DNA of 64,000 bases from Lachnospiraceae bacterium (GTDB lineage: Bacteria > Bacillota > Clostridia > Lachnospirales > Lachnospiraceae). The notes below the pieces were generated by a model that was not told where the DNA came from, did no database searches, and was given only the letters and a program-made list of their open reading frames with translations. How positions within the stretch are numbered: the stretch's first letter is position 1; every line of letters begins with the position of its first letter. The position numbers and the translations under genes were made by a program. Location of the stretch: assembly GCA_949383255.1 (NCBI GenBank), contig CASJPF010000014.1, positions 21,459 to 85,458 on the forward strand, given 5' to 3'. Shown here piece after piece: positions 7,795 to 16,915 of this stretch.

Positions 7795-10012
7795 AGGCAC
7801 GCCGAAATGTATTTGCATTGTTATAACCTACAGAGAGGTAAAGTTCATTCAGGCTGATATCTGTCTCGCGTATCAGCCTAGCTGCCTCGCTCATACGCAT
7901 ATTTTCAAGGTACGTTGAGAAGTTTAAACCTTTTTTCTCTTTGAAAAGATGGGAGAAGTAACTCTCTGAAATCTGAAACTTGTCAGAAATCTTGTTCAAT
8001 CCCATAGAAGGATCATTATAGTTTTCATGGATATATTTTTCAATCATAGATATCAAATCGGAGTCGTTTGTCTTCTCTGTGAAAAGGGTACAGAGTTTGA
8101 GCGCAATATCTTCGCACAACATAAAAGAGACATGCTGGCTAAAGGCATCGTCCAGATTTTTAATGGTTTCTGCTGGCGTGTTTTGTGGCAGTGCAAAGCG
8201 CGCTTTGAGCAGCGTGTTTCGGATATCCGACAACAGAAACTGCAACATATTAATAGGAAGCGCGCGCTCCTCAATATTTTCTTGATGCAGCAGGCTAAAG
8301 AGTTCCATCACCTGTGATGTATTGCCTGTTGTGATAAAGTGTACCAGCTTTGTAGAGAGCTCATTTGGATAGTAAAAGGCATTTGAGTTTTTCTTAATAA
8401 ATTCATACGGAAAGAAAATATAATTTTTACTCGTGTAGTTAACTGCCTCCATCGCTTGCTGATAGGACTCCCAAACATTCAAAATATCACTTGTATTCTT
8501 GCCAATTCCGGCAAACAGCCATATCCCATAAGTATCCAAAAGATAATTATGTATTTTCACAATTTCTTCATTGGTCTTGATGATTAGGTCTTTCTCATCT
8601 TCTGGGTGACCAATAACAATCAGTCCATAGATACGGTCAGAAGGGCTAAAACAGAAGAGTGGGCTGCCTAGAAATTTTTCAAGTGTTTCCAATATAATTT
8701 TATGACATTCTTCGTGTGTAAGAAATCCTTCTGGATAAGTATGATATTCATTGGCACTGTTGTAGGCGACAATATATAAACCATTGTAGAGAAGGTTTTC
8801 CTCTGTCAGTCCGAGAAATGTCTTGGCATAGGAAGCTTCCTGTGGAGAGAGAATCATGCCGCGCAAGAACTGGCGCACATAGGAGTGAAAAATAATAGGG
8901 CGCTGACTATCCATGACTTCCTGCAAATGACTTTTCTCCTGCTCTGTCACTTGTAGTTTTTGACCAAGCTGTATAATAGGCCGTATGTTTCGGGCAGAGA
9001 GCATGAAAATAAGGATAAGACCACCAATTAAAGTTGCCACAAATAATGCAGCGTACAATATTTGTGGGGGTGCATTATTTGCGGTTGCCTCGTAGGAAGG
9101 ATGGCTATAATAGTAGGTAAAGCCTGTATTTTCAGATAAATAGCTGTTCATGGTCATCTTGCAGGATTTCAAAAAGGTCTCCATCTGATTAAACTGCGCC
9201 TCTGCAATCATGCTGCTAAATATTTGGCTCTCCACAGTAAAAAGTGACAGGATACTATCCCCCTGCTCACTTTGGACAGAGAGAAAGCGATATGGCGCAT
9301 CCATGTTCATACAGTCAAATAAGATGGAAAGTTCTTCCTTCTCAAGAACAAAGTAAGTGACGGCATGGACATCCATATAGTTGAGGTCATTCAGATCAAT
9401 CACATACATATAGAAATCTTTGCCACTGCGTGGAAGAAACATATCCATGGGAATAAAATGATAGTAATATTCGGGTGTTGTCAGCACTTCCATAAAAATT
9501 TCGTGGACTTCTTCAGCATATCCCTTAATTCGTTTATAAAATCTGTCCTGTTCGACATAATAACCAGAACCTAAGATATAGTCGGAGTTTGGAAAGTAAC
9601 AGTAGACTTCGGTCATGGGTAGGAGTATCTGCGGATACACATCAGTAGCTACAGAAGAAGCAACTGCATTGCCAAGAACAAGCAATTCATTGTCCACTTC
9701 TGCATTTCTAGCCAGAGTACGGAATCTTCCGTCTTGCAGAAGCTGGCGGCAGTATGTTTTCATAATATCAATATCTTTCTCAAACAATTCTACATTGCTC
9801 ATAAGCGTCGCCTTTGCCTGCCAATTATACAGGCGCCGGGAGGCTCTTGCATCAGACACATACAGATAGGCACACAATAGTAAGATAATGAATAGAAAAA
9901 TGCTATAAGAGGTTATCATTTTCAGCATAAGGGACTGTCTATGATAGATATTATTTGCTTGATTTCTTGATAATTTTATGTCACTTTGTATATTTTTAAA
10001 CGAAATATGCAC
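7748..10012 (-). CDS. Membrane-anchored AraC-family transcriptional regulator
   Basis: A protein of 754 residues with a GTG start and AGAGGT 9 bp upstream. The order is: cytoplasmic start, transmembrane segment (about residues 30-52), extracellular sensor of about 270 residues, second transmembrane segment (about 320-345), a HAMP-like linker, a middle cytoplasmic region, then two AraC helix-turn-helix units at the end (YIHENYNDPSMGLNKISDKF, SESYFSHLFKEKKG, VGYNNANTFRRAFKKVYGMT). Proteins of this build sit next to LplABC-type sugar importers in Firmicutes and activate them when the sensor binds ligand. It is divergent from such an importer here. A 13-base word overlapping its start codon recurs upstream of the importer. 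Confidence 0.87.
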   Translation of the reverse strand: MHISFKNIQSDIKLSRNQANNIYHRQSLMLKMITSYSIFLFIILLLCAYLYVSDARASRRLYNWQAKATLMSNVELFEKDIDIMKTYCRQLLQDGRFRTLARNAEVDNELLVLGNAVASSVATDVYPQILLPMTEVYCYFPNSDYILGSGYYVEQDRFYKRIKGYAEEVHEIFMEVLTTPEYYYHFIPMDMFLPRSGKDFYMYVIDLNDLNYMDVHAVTYFVLEKEELSILFDCMNMDAPYRFLSVQSEQGDSILSLFTVESQIFSSMIAEAQFNQMETFLKSCKMTMNSYLSENTGFTYYYSHPSYEATANNAPPQILYAALFVATLIGGLILIFMLSARNIRPIIQLGQKLQVTEQEKSHLQEVMDSQRPIIFHSYVRQFLRGMILSPQEASYAKTFLGLTEENLLYNGLYIVAYNSANEYHTYPEGFLTHEECHKIILETLEKFLGSPLFCFSPSDRIYGLIVIGHPEDEKDLIIKTNEEIVKIHNYLLDTYGIWLFAGIGKNTSDILNVWESYQQAMEAVNYTSKNYIFFPYEFIKKNSNAFYYPNELSTKLVHFITTGNTSQVMELFSLLHQENIEERALPINMLQFLLSDIRNTLLKARFALPQNTPAETIKNLDDAFSQHVSFMLCEDIALKLCTLFTEKTNDSDLISMIEKYIHENYNDPSMGLNKISDKFQISESYFSHLFKEKKGLNFSTYLENMRMSEAARLIRETDISLNELYLSVGYNNANTFRRAFKKVYGMTPSAMRDS

Positions 10013-10166
10013 GTTTGTTTACCTCTTTTTTAATGTTTTTAATTAAAATTTAAACATAATTTCTTTTTTATATTATCAGCAAAATAAAAAAATTACAATA
10101 TGTAAGTGTTTTCAGAGGTGCGAAAATAAAGGATTCTATTTTTTTGATGTGCAAAATATGCACGTT
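10003..10166. promoter_or_regulatory. Divergent control region with a repeated 13-mer, candidate AraC-type operators
   Basis: The word AAATATGCACGTT occurs exactly at 10003-10015 (overlapping the regulator's start codon) and at 10154-10166, just upstream of the importer's promoter. A third partial echo GCAAAATGCACAA lies at 10191. The arrangement suits binding by the divergent AraC-type protein, both on the target and on its own gene. That binding is inference. Confidence 0.5.
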
Positions 10167-10182
10167 AGTCAAAAATTGTAGC

Positions 10183-10212
10183 TTGAAATAGCAAAATGCA
10201 CAATGCTATAGT
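10183..10212 (+). promoter_or_regulatory. Sigma-A-type promoter of the sugar importer
   Basis: TTGAAA at 10183-10188 and TATAGT at 10207-10212, 18 bp apart. It sits 17 bp downstream of the second AAATATGCACGTT word, where an activator would touch RNA polymerase. The leader to the start codon at 10286 is about 65 bases. Confidence 0.55.
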
Positions 10213-10285
10213 ACGTTTAAAGAGATGCTGTTGGAAATCGGCATCATTTCTTAGAGAAACTAATTTTTAAAAAGGGAGGAAGAAA

Positions 10286-11983
10286 ATGAAAAAGAAAGCA
10301 TTATCCTTACTATTAGCATCGACAATGGTTATCTCATTGACTGCATGTGGCGGTGGCAACAATGAGACATCAAGTAACTCTTCATCTGGAAACAGTAATA
10401 CTGCTTCAGCAGATAAGAATGGAGACGCTGCGTCATCTAATGATAATACATCAGGGGAAACTGGTTCAGGGGACTATATTCTGACAGATGTTAAGATTAT
10501 GGTGAATGGTACAGTAAACTCTGTAAAACAGGAGACAGAGGCACAGCAGACAACAAGAGATGCGTTTATTCCACAGCTTGAAGCTGCGGTTGGCGAGGCA
10601 ATTGGACATGAGATTAACATTGATTTTGAGGTTGCAAGCCATTCAGATTATGCTGGTTATGTAGGACGTATGTTCGTTAGCGAGCAGTATCCTGACGTTA
10701 TGATTATGAGCGCTGACATGCTCAAACAGTATGAGACAACAGGATTGTTGTGGGATATGGCAAACGCATATGACAATGCAGAGTTTCAGAATCGTATGAA
10801 GCTGCCTGGTATCAATGAAGGCTTAAAGGATGCGCAGGGACATCTGTACGGATTTGCACCGACATACGGCAATGGATGTATTACATATGTAAAACAGGCA
10901 TGGTTAGACAATCTGGGCATTAATGGCGACGATATTAAGACCTATGATGATTTTTATAATATGTTGGAGCGGTTTTCCAAGGAAGATCCAGATGGAAATG
11001 GCATAGATGGTGATACTTATGGATTTATTTCCGCAGGTTTGATTGGAAGCGAAGCTCCCTGGATCAACTATGTGGCAGAGTTCTGGCAGGGAGCATATCC
11101 AAGCATTATTCAGGGTGAGGATGGCGTTTGGTATGATGGTTTTCAGGCGCCAGAGGCAAAGGAAGCGCTTCTTAGAATGCAGAAGGCATATCAGGATGGC
11201 GTGATTGACCCGGATAGTTTTACGGCAGGTACAAAAGATGCACGTGAGAAATGGTTTGGCGCAGAACAGTCTGGTTCCGCAGGTGTATTTTCATACTGGG
11301 CTGGTACATGGTATCAGAACCTTGCAAACAACTTAGAGAAGAACGGCGTGGACAATGAGGTGTATGAGTTAGCACCAATTAAGGAGATCACAGACACCTT
11401 TGGTGGTTATCTCAACAGAGAAGCTCCCGTTTGGGTTATCTTGGATGATGGTGATGGGGATGATTCTCGTGAGCAGGCAATCTTTACTGCAATCCTCGAC
11501 ACAATGCTTGACGGTGATAAAGTACAAACTCTGTGGACATATGGTCCAGAAGGTATTGCATGGTCTACGGAGGCTGAGGACTTTGCACTTTATCCAGATG
11601 ATCCTGATAAGAGAAAAGAGTACTCCTACAAAGATGGCGAGTTCCATATGCGTCCAGGTTTGGAGGATCCCAATGTTCTTGCAGTTAAGAATCATCTCGA
11701 TCCGGCACTTGTTATCGCGCCACTCACAAACGGTTATGTCAGCAGCACAGATTTGCAGGATGTCAGCAATAAGTTCTTTACAGACCACTGTGTAGACGCT
11801 CCGTCAGCACCTGCTTCTGAGACATACAGTGAGCGTTCCGCAGAAATTATTGACGCGCGTGATGTAGTGATTGCGGAAGTTGTTGTTAATGGCGGTGATG
11901 TTGATGCTGCTATGCAGAAGTATACTTCAAGCGTTGGTAGTTTGGTTGACCAAATCTTAGAGGAACTCAATAGCGCTCAGTAA
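10286..11983 (+). CDS. LplA-type sugar ABC transporter substrate-binding lipoprotein
   Basis: A lipoprotein of 565 residues, with AGGGAGGAAG before the start. The signal peptide ends in the lipobox LTAC at about residue 21, followed by a Ser/Asn/Gly linker up to about residue 62. The body has the two-lobed extracellular type 1 binding-protein pattern, including a Ca-binding-like loop DPDGNGIDGDTYG and aromatic-rich ligand segments (WINYVAEFWQGAYP, FSYWAGTWYQN). It captures an oligosaccharide outside the cell and hands it to the two permeases downstream. The esterase behind the operon suggests pectin-derived sugars. No ATPase gene is present; such importers often share an MsmX-type ATPase. Confidence 0.88.
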   Translation: MKKKALSLLLASTMVISLTACGGGNNETSSNSSSGNSNTASADKNGDAASSNDNTSGETGSGDYILTDVKIMVNGTVNSVKQETEAQQTTRDAFIPQLEAAVGEAIGHEINIDFEVASHSDYAGYVGRMFVSEQYPDVMIMSADMLKQYETTGLLWDMANAYDNAEFQNRMKLPGINEGLKDAQGHLYGFAPTYGNGCITYVKQAWLDNLGINGDDIKTYDDFYNMLERFSKEDPDGNGIDGDTYGFISAGLIGSEAPWINYVAEFWQGAYPSIIQGEDGVWYDGFQAPEAKEALLRMQKAYQDGVIDPDSFTAGTKDAREKWFGAEQSGSAGVFSYWAGTWYQNLANNLEKNGVDNEVYELAPIKEITDTFGGYLNREAPVWVILDDGDGDDSREQAIFTAILDTMLDGDKVQTLWTYGPEGIAWSTEAEDFALYPDDPDKRKEYSYKDGEFHMRPGLEDPNVLAVKNHLDPALVIAPLTNGYVSSTDLQDVSNKFFTDHCVDAPSAPASETYSERSAEIIDARDVVIAEVVVNGGDVDAAMQKYTSSVGSLVDQILEELNSAQ

Positions 11984-12008
11984 ATCCAGAAACAATATCG
12001 CATATATT

Positions 12009-12053
12009 CCCTGTACTGCCTGTGGGGCAGCCCCGGCAGCACAGGGATTTTTT
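12009..12053 (+). terminator. Intra-operon terminator/attenuator
   Basis: CCCTGT-A-CTGCC pairs with GGCAG-C-ACAGGG, followed by a T-run. Lying between the binding protein and the permeases, it would keep expression of the binding protein above that of the permeases. Confidence 0.75.
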
Positions 12054-12094
12054 AACCAAAAAACAAGCATTTATTTAAGAAAGGAAGAGACGGT

Positions 12095-13060
12095 ATGAGC
12101 AATAATAATACAACCATGACTTCCGGCACTGTTCAGGTTCGCAAGAAACCATTGGGACTCCGTATCTGGAACAACCGTGGTCATTATATCATGTTTGTGC
12201 CCGTATTTATCTTTGTACTAATCCTAAACTACTGGCCTATGTTGGGTATTCGGTATGCATTTATGGAGTACAAGGCAGGCGGAACTCCCTCATGGACAGG
12301 TTTTACACATTTTGAAAGAATGTTTAGCACAAATGCCTTTTGGTCGGCGTTTGGCAATACGCTGGTACTAAGTCTTGTAAAACTGTTCTTGACCACCTTT
12401 GCATCGGTTATTGTATCTGTCTTCCTAAATGAAATGGGAAATCTCTTTGTGAAGAAGACCTTACAGACCATTATCTATCTACCGCATTTTATGTCTTGGG
12501 CAGTGGTGGCTTCCATTTTCACTTTGATTCTGTCTCCTTCCAGCACAGGTATGATCAATGGTATGTTGCGGGATATGGGTATATTAGGACCAAATGACAG
12601 CAGCATCTATTTCCTGGCAGATTCCAAGATGTGGCGACCAATATTCTATATGATTAATATTTGGAAAGATACAGGTTGGGGAACAATTATCTTCCTTGCA
12701 ACATTGTCCGGTATCAGTCCAGAGCTGTATGAAGCTGCTGATATTGATGGTGCGACACGTCTTCAGAAGATTCGTTATGTGACAATGCCGGCTCTTGCCA
12801 ACACAATTATTACTGTTTTGATTTTGAATCTGGCAAAGGTTATGAACTTGTTTGAGTCTGTATTCGTATTGTACAACAGTGCGGTGTATGACGTATCAGA
12901 TGTTATTGGTACTTATATTTATCGCCAGACCTTTATGGTTGCTAGACCAGACTACGGTTACTCTACAGCAGTAGGTTTGTTCCGTTCTATCGTCGGCTGT
13001 ATTTTGGTATTGATCTGTAATAAGGCGAGCAATAAAGTCCGTGGCCGCGGCATTGTATAG
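12095..13060 (+). CDS. lplB: LplB-type sugar ABC transporter permease
   Basis: A membrane protein of 321 residues with about six transmembrane segments, the first at residues 28-48 (MFVPVFIFVLILNYWP). The permease EAA loop reads EAADIDGATRLQKIRYVTMP, the site that docks the ATPase. AGGAAGAGA lies upstream of the start. It is paired with the next permease 11 bp downstream and with the binding protein upstream, together forming the membrane part of an oligosaccharide importer. Confidence 0.9.
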   Translation: MSNNNTTMTSGTVQVRKKPLGLRIWNNRGHYIMFVPVFIFVLILNYWPMLGIRYAFMEYKAGGTPSWTGFTHFERMFSTNAFWSAFGNTLVLSLVKLFLTTFASVIVSVFLNEMGNLFVKKTLQTIIYLPHFMSWAVVASIFTLILSPSSTGMINGMLRDMGILGPNDSSIYFLADSKMWRPIFYMINIWKDTGWGTIIFLATLSGISPELYEAADIDGATRLQKIRYVTMPALANTIITVLILNLAKVMNLFESVFVLYNSAVYDVSDVIGTYIYRQTFMVARPDYGYSTAVGLFRSIVGCILVLICNKASNKVRGRGIV

Positions 13061-13071
13061 GAGGTGCGAAT

Positions 13072-13938
13072 ATGGCTGAAACAAAAGTGGCTTACAAAAA
13101 GCCTAAGACAAAGATTACTGTCTTTTCTGTGGTCAATTATATTGTTTTTATCATTTTGGCACTGATTATTTTAGTACCAATGTGGAAAGTATTAGTGGAC
13201 TCTTTTAATGCTGTGGGTGTGTATCAGTTCCGGTTGTGGCCGACAGATTTTACTCTCGATGGCTATAAGGTTATTTTGGGAGAGCGTGGACTGTTAAGAC
13301 CGCTTATCAATTCCTTTGTCACAACGATTGCAGGTGCATTGCTGGGGCTAGTACTCAGTACACTGGGCGGCTATGTTTTGATTCAGTTTGATATGCCTGG
13401 TCGTAATCTGTTGGCATACTTCCTGCTTTTTACCATGATTTTCTCCGGTGGTATGATTCCAGAGTACTTGGTAATGAGACGTTTGGGTTTGCTCAACAAT
13501 ATGTGGATTCTGGTAGTTAAGCATGGTATTAACGTGTCAAATATCGTTCTGATGAGAAACTTTTTTGAGGGGATTCCTGCAAGTTTGTTTGAGGCAGCGC
13601 GAATTGATGGCTGTACTCCAATGGGAATTTTTGTGAAGATTGTACTCCCACTCTCAAAGGCAGCGCTTGCTTCTATTGGTCTGATGTTTGCTGTGGCAGT
13701 GTGGAATGATTACTCTACAGTTCAGATTTACATAAACTCTCCAGATCAGGTAAACTTCCAGTATAAACTTCGTGTTATGATTATGGATGGCGACACGCCG
13801 CCTACCGCCTACCCGATTTCGCAGACAACTTTGTACAACGCAGGTATCATCGCGGCAATTCTTCCGTTTATGATTCTGTATCCATTCTTACAGAAATATT
13901 TTGTAAAGGGTGTTAATATCGGAGCTGTTAAGGAATAA
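13072..13938 (+). CDS. ytcP: YtcP-type sugar ABC transporter permease
   Basis: A membrane protein of 288 residues with about six transmembrane segments. The EAA loop is EAARIDGCTPMGIFVKIVLP, and the protein ends GVNIGAVKE, as is usual for the YtcP/LplC half of these importers. The start follows AGGAGGTGCGAAT. It forms the heterodimeric channel with the preceding permease. Confidence 0.9.
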   Translation: MAETKVAYKKPKTKITVFSVVNYIVFIILALIILVPMWKVLVDSFNAVGVYQFRLWPTDFTLDGYKVILGERGLLRPLINSFVTTIAGALLGLVLSTLGGYVLIQFDMPGRNLLAYFLLFTMIFSGGMIPEYLVMRRLGLLNNMWILVVKHGINVSNIVLMRNFFEGIPASLFEAARIDGCTPMGIFVKIVLPLSKAALASIGLMFAVAVWNDYSTVQIYINSPDQVNFQYKLRVMIMDGDTPPTAYPISQTTLYNAGIIAAILPFMILYPFLQKYFVKGVNIGAVKE

Positions 13939-13947
13939 AGTGCGAAG

Positions 13948-13987
13948 AGAACGCAGGCGAACTTGTTCGTTTTGCGTTCTTTATTTA
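13948..13987 (+). terminator. Terminator of the sugar importer operon
   Basis: AGAACGCA-gg-CGAAC pairs with GTTCG-tt-TGCGTTCT, followed by TTATTT. It stands 10 bp after the permease stop codon. Confidence 0.75.
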
Positions 13988-14137
13988 TGCACAGCCCCGT
14001 ACAGAGGAAAAAAGCCGCTAAAGCGGCGCACGGGTCGCGCGCGAGTAGGGGAAAGTCTTTCCTACTCGATTGCACAGCCAGCACAGAAGAAATAAGCTGC
14101 TAAGGTGGCACATGGATCGTGTGGCTAGTAGGGAGGA
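13987..14137 (+). repeat. Repeat family 2, copy B (one full plus one degenerate unit)
   Basis: The full unit runs to about 14076: GCACAG, AGAGGAAAAAAGCCGCTAAAG, then GAGTAGGGGAAAG paired with CTTTCCTACTC. A decayed second unit follows (AGAAATAAGCTGCTAAGGTGGC, then CTAGTAGGGAGGA). The GGGAGGA that serves the esterase as ribosome site is the last part of this second unit. Confidence 0.75.
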
Positions 14138-14145
14138 AATCAAAT

Positions 14146-14835
14146 ATGGAAAGTACTACAACTAAAATTTATTGGGCAGCGGATTCTACTGTTCAGACAA
14201 ATAAGATTACGACATATCCGCAGACGGGTATTGGACAAGTGTTTTCACTCTATACAAGGGAGGGTGTTGCGGTTATCAATCATGCTAAAAATGGCAGGAG
14301 CACGAAGAGCTTTATTGACGAAGGGCGTCTGGATGTAATTGATGCACAGATTGGAGAAGGAGATTTTCTGTTTGTACAGTTTGGACACAATGATGAGAAA
14401 AGTGAGGACCCTGCACGTTATACAGAGCCGTTTTCTACCTATATGATGAATTTGAGGAGATATATTGATGTTGCGAGAAAACACAATGCATTTCCTGTAC
14501 TGATTACGCCTTTGGAGCGCAGGTGTTTTGTGGATTCCAAACATCTAGGTTTGGGTGCGCATTCAGATTATGTGGCGGCGATGAAGCAGACAGCAGAACA
14601 AAATAATGTGCCGTTAGTGGATTTGTACAGCATGAGCCGCGCTGCACTAAAAAAGGCAGGAGAACAGGAGAGCCGCAAGTGGTATATGTATTTTATCCCA
14701 GGGATTTATGATAATTATCCAGAAGGAAAAGAGGATAATACGCATTTAAGATATGAAGGTGCTGTAAAATACGCGGGTCTGATTGCAGACGGTTTGCGTG
14801 AATTAGGTGGAATTTATAAAGATTTAGTATTATAA
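14146..14835 (+). CDS. SGNH-hydrolase, rhamnogalacturonan acetylesterase-like
   Basis: An enzyme of 229 residues without a signal peptide. The SGNH blocks are visible: WAADSTV (block I, the usual GDS here ADS, catalytic Ser), NHAKNGRSTKSF (block II), QFGHND (block III) and EDNTHLRYEGA (block V, catalytic Asp and His). The family removes acetyl groups from pectin-derived sugars; a cytoplasmic form would work on imported oligosaccharides, which fits the importer just upstream. The start at 14146 is 8 bp from GGGAGGA; an earlier in-frame codon at 14119 has no ribosome site. Substrate is inferred from family and context. Confidence 0.82.
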   Translation: MESTTTKIYWAADSTVQTNKITTYPQTGIGQVFSLYTREGVAVINHAKNGRSTKSFIDEGRLDVIDAQIGEGDFLFVQFGHNDEKSEDPARYTEPFSTYMMNLRRYIDVARKHNAFPVLITPLERRCFVDSKHLGLGAHSDYVAAMKQTAEQNNVPLVDLYSMSRAALKKAGEQESRKWYMYFIPGIYDNYPEGKEDNTHLRYEGAVKYAGLIADGLRELGGIYKDLVL

Positions 14836-14923
14836 ATCGAGTGGGGGAAGTAACCTTCCCCTACTCGCGTGACCTGTGCGCCGCCTTAGCGGCACATTTC
14901 CTCTGCACAGGTCTGTGCATAAA
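14833..14923 (-). repeat. Repeat family 2, copy C (inverted)
   Basis: The reverse complement reads GCACAG, AGAGGAAATGTGCCGCTAAGG, CGCGAGTAGGGGAAG and a closing CTTCCCCCACTCG, matching copy B in order. It directly follows the esterase stop. Copies B and C in opposite orientation bracket the esterase gene. Confidence 0.75.
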
Positions 14924-14985
14924 AAGAGTAGAGCTGTGCGCTGATTTTGCAGTGTACAGCTCTATTATATATAGTTTATCTAAGA

Positions 14986-16695
14986 TTAATCAGATGGCAG
15001 TGTAAATTTGCTGATTAGGGAATCCAACGTCATAGCCTGTGCAGAAAGTTCTTCGCTTGTTGCGGAAGCTTCCTGTGCTGTTGCGGAGTTCGACTGAACA
15101 ACCTCGGAAATTTGGTTGACACCAAGTTCTGTCTGTTTCATTGCCTCTGCCTGTTCCGTCGCTGTCTCGCTAATGGTTTTAGAAGAACTTGCAATCAGCT
15201 CGATTCCCTCTACAACGCGGTCAATGGAGGCATTTACAACGTCAGCAGTCTTGCTGCCATCTGCGATTGCGCTCAGTGAGGTTTCAATCAGGGTTCTGGT
15301 TTCGGCAGCAGATTTCGCACTCTGTTCTGCCAACTGGCGAATCTGATCGGCTACGACTGCAAATCCTCTTCCGGCTTCTCCGGCTCTTGCGGCTTCAATA
15401 GAAGCATTTAAGGAAAGCAGATTTGTCTGTGAAGCAATGTCCTCAATTTCGGAGATAATATTTCCAACCTGTTGAGATGCATCATTGATGCGAGACATTG
15501 CATCCATCATTGCTTTCATTTCTCTGTGGCTACGCTCTGCCTCATCTGCATATGTACGTGCTTGATTGTAAGATTCACCGGCATTGTTTGCAGTTGCGCG
15601 GATATCATCCGAGATGGTTGTAATGGTTGCCTGCATTTCTTCAACAGCGCCTGCTTGATCTGTGGCACCTTCTGCTAGATTCTGGGAGGCGTCCGCCAAG
15701 TTGCTGGCACCAGCAGCTACTTGGTTTGAAGCTTCACTGACTGCAAGTAAGGTCTCGGCCATCTGGCGTTTCAGCAGTCTCATTGCGGTCAGAATTGCCT
15801 CAAATTCACCAATATATCTACTTCTATCTTTGCTGACAACTGCAAAATTGGCATTCGCCATCTGATCAAGCACTTGCGCTACATCATGGATAATGAACTG
15901 AAGTGATGCGGCCATATTGGTCGTAACGGTAACCATATCAGCAAGTTCATCTTTCGTCTCAACGGTTGGGAACGGTGACGAAAGATCACCTTTTGCAAAG
16001 ATATCCAGACGCGCTTTGAGCTGGTCAAGCGGAATGGCAATGCTATTTGCGATGCCCTTGCCAAGGGTAAGCGCAAAGATAATGGAACCTGTAATTATAA
16101 TAATGATAACAACTGTCAATACAACAATAATTGTAGTAAGCATATTGGACATTTCTTGGCCTTTATGTACCTTGATCTCCATGATTTGTGTCAGATCATC
16201 GTAGATTGAATTGTACATAGGGGCTAGTTCATTTAGCGCCTTGTCCTGCGCTAACTTACACTGTTCCTGGTCAGTAGTAGCACCTTGGTCAATAATTTCC
16301 TGCTCAAATGCCCAATAGTCATCAAGCTGATCTTCTATATCTTTGTATAGTGTTTTATTTTCCTGAGTAATCATACTAGATTCAAGATTGTCAAATTCTT
16401 TAATAAACTCAGATTTATAAGTTTCATGGTCTGATAGTATTTTTTGGATAGCATCTGGCTCGTCGTAGCCGATAATGCCGCGCATTGCGGAACGGGAATC
16501 AGCAAACTGTGACATTGCTCTGCCAATGTCACCCTGTGCAAATCCATAATCAACGATGGTAGAAGCATAGATTCGTGACATAGCGATCATGGTGACCAAG
16601 ACTACGGCTGAGACCATGGTCAGAATGACTGCAACCATAATGAAAGCTCTGGTGAGCCGGTCTCTGATTTGTAGATTATTCAGTTTTTTTAGCAT
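14986..16695 (-). CDS. Methyl-accepting chemotaxis protein, tandem copy 1
   Basis: A chemoreceptor of 569 residues, starting [14 protein letters not shown] after AAGGAGA. Transmembrane segment 1 is at about residues 14-38, an extracellular four-helix-bundle sensor follows, transmembrane segment 2 is at about 190-212, then HAMP and the signalling hairpin with the tip [40 protein letters not shown]. It would form arrays with CheA/CheW and steer flagellar motion; no che or fla genes are in view. It is a duplicate of the gene at 16916-18625, with sensor and membrane part identical at the DNA level. Confidence 0.92.
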   Translation of the reverse strand: MLKKLNNLQIRDRLTRAFIMVAVILTMVSAVVLVTMIAMSRIYASTIVDYGFAQGDIGRAMSQFADSRSAMRGIIGYDEPDAIQKILSDHETYKSEFIKEFDNLESSMITQENKTLYKDIEDQLDDYWAFEQEIIDQGATTDQEQCKLAQDKALNELAPMYNSIYDDLTQIMEIKVHKGQEMSNMLTTIIVVLTVVIIIIITGSIIFALTLGKGIANSIAIPLDQLKARLDIFAKGDLSSPFPTVETKDELADMVTVTTNMAASLQFIIHDVAQVLDQMANANFAVVSKDRSRYIGEFEAILTAMRLLKRQMAETLLAVSEASNQVAAGASNLADASQNLAEGATDQAGAVEEMQATITTISDDIRATANNAGESYNQARTYADEAERSHREMKAMMDAMSRINDASQQVGNIISEIEDIASQTNLLSLNASIEAARAGEAGRGFAVVADQIRQLAEQSAKSAAETRTLIETSLSAIADGSKTADVVNASIDRVVEGIELIASSSKTISETATEQAEAMKQTELGVNQISEVVQSNSATAQEASATSEELSAQAMTLDSLISKFTLPSD

Positions 16696-16915
16696 GGTTT
16701 TCGTTCTCCTTACTTTGTGGTGTAGTACAATATACTGCTTACTTCTTCTGCGCATGTATAGACTGACAAGGAATTTATGTGCCCAGGACAAATAATATTT
16801 ATATTAAAATTATATAACTACTTATTGGTTTTGTCCAATATTTTTAGAATATATTACAAAAATATAAGCCAATGCATATTACATTGACCTATATTTTTGT
16901 AGTATTATGTACTAT

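Noticed and set aside
16800..16860. TTGGACAAA upstream of the chemoreceptors as another agr-type operator
   Set aside because: It resembles TCGTGGACAAA but occurs singly, without a partner 22 bp away, and is better explained as a shared chemoreceptor element.
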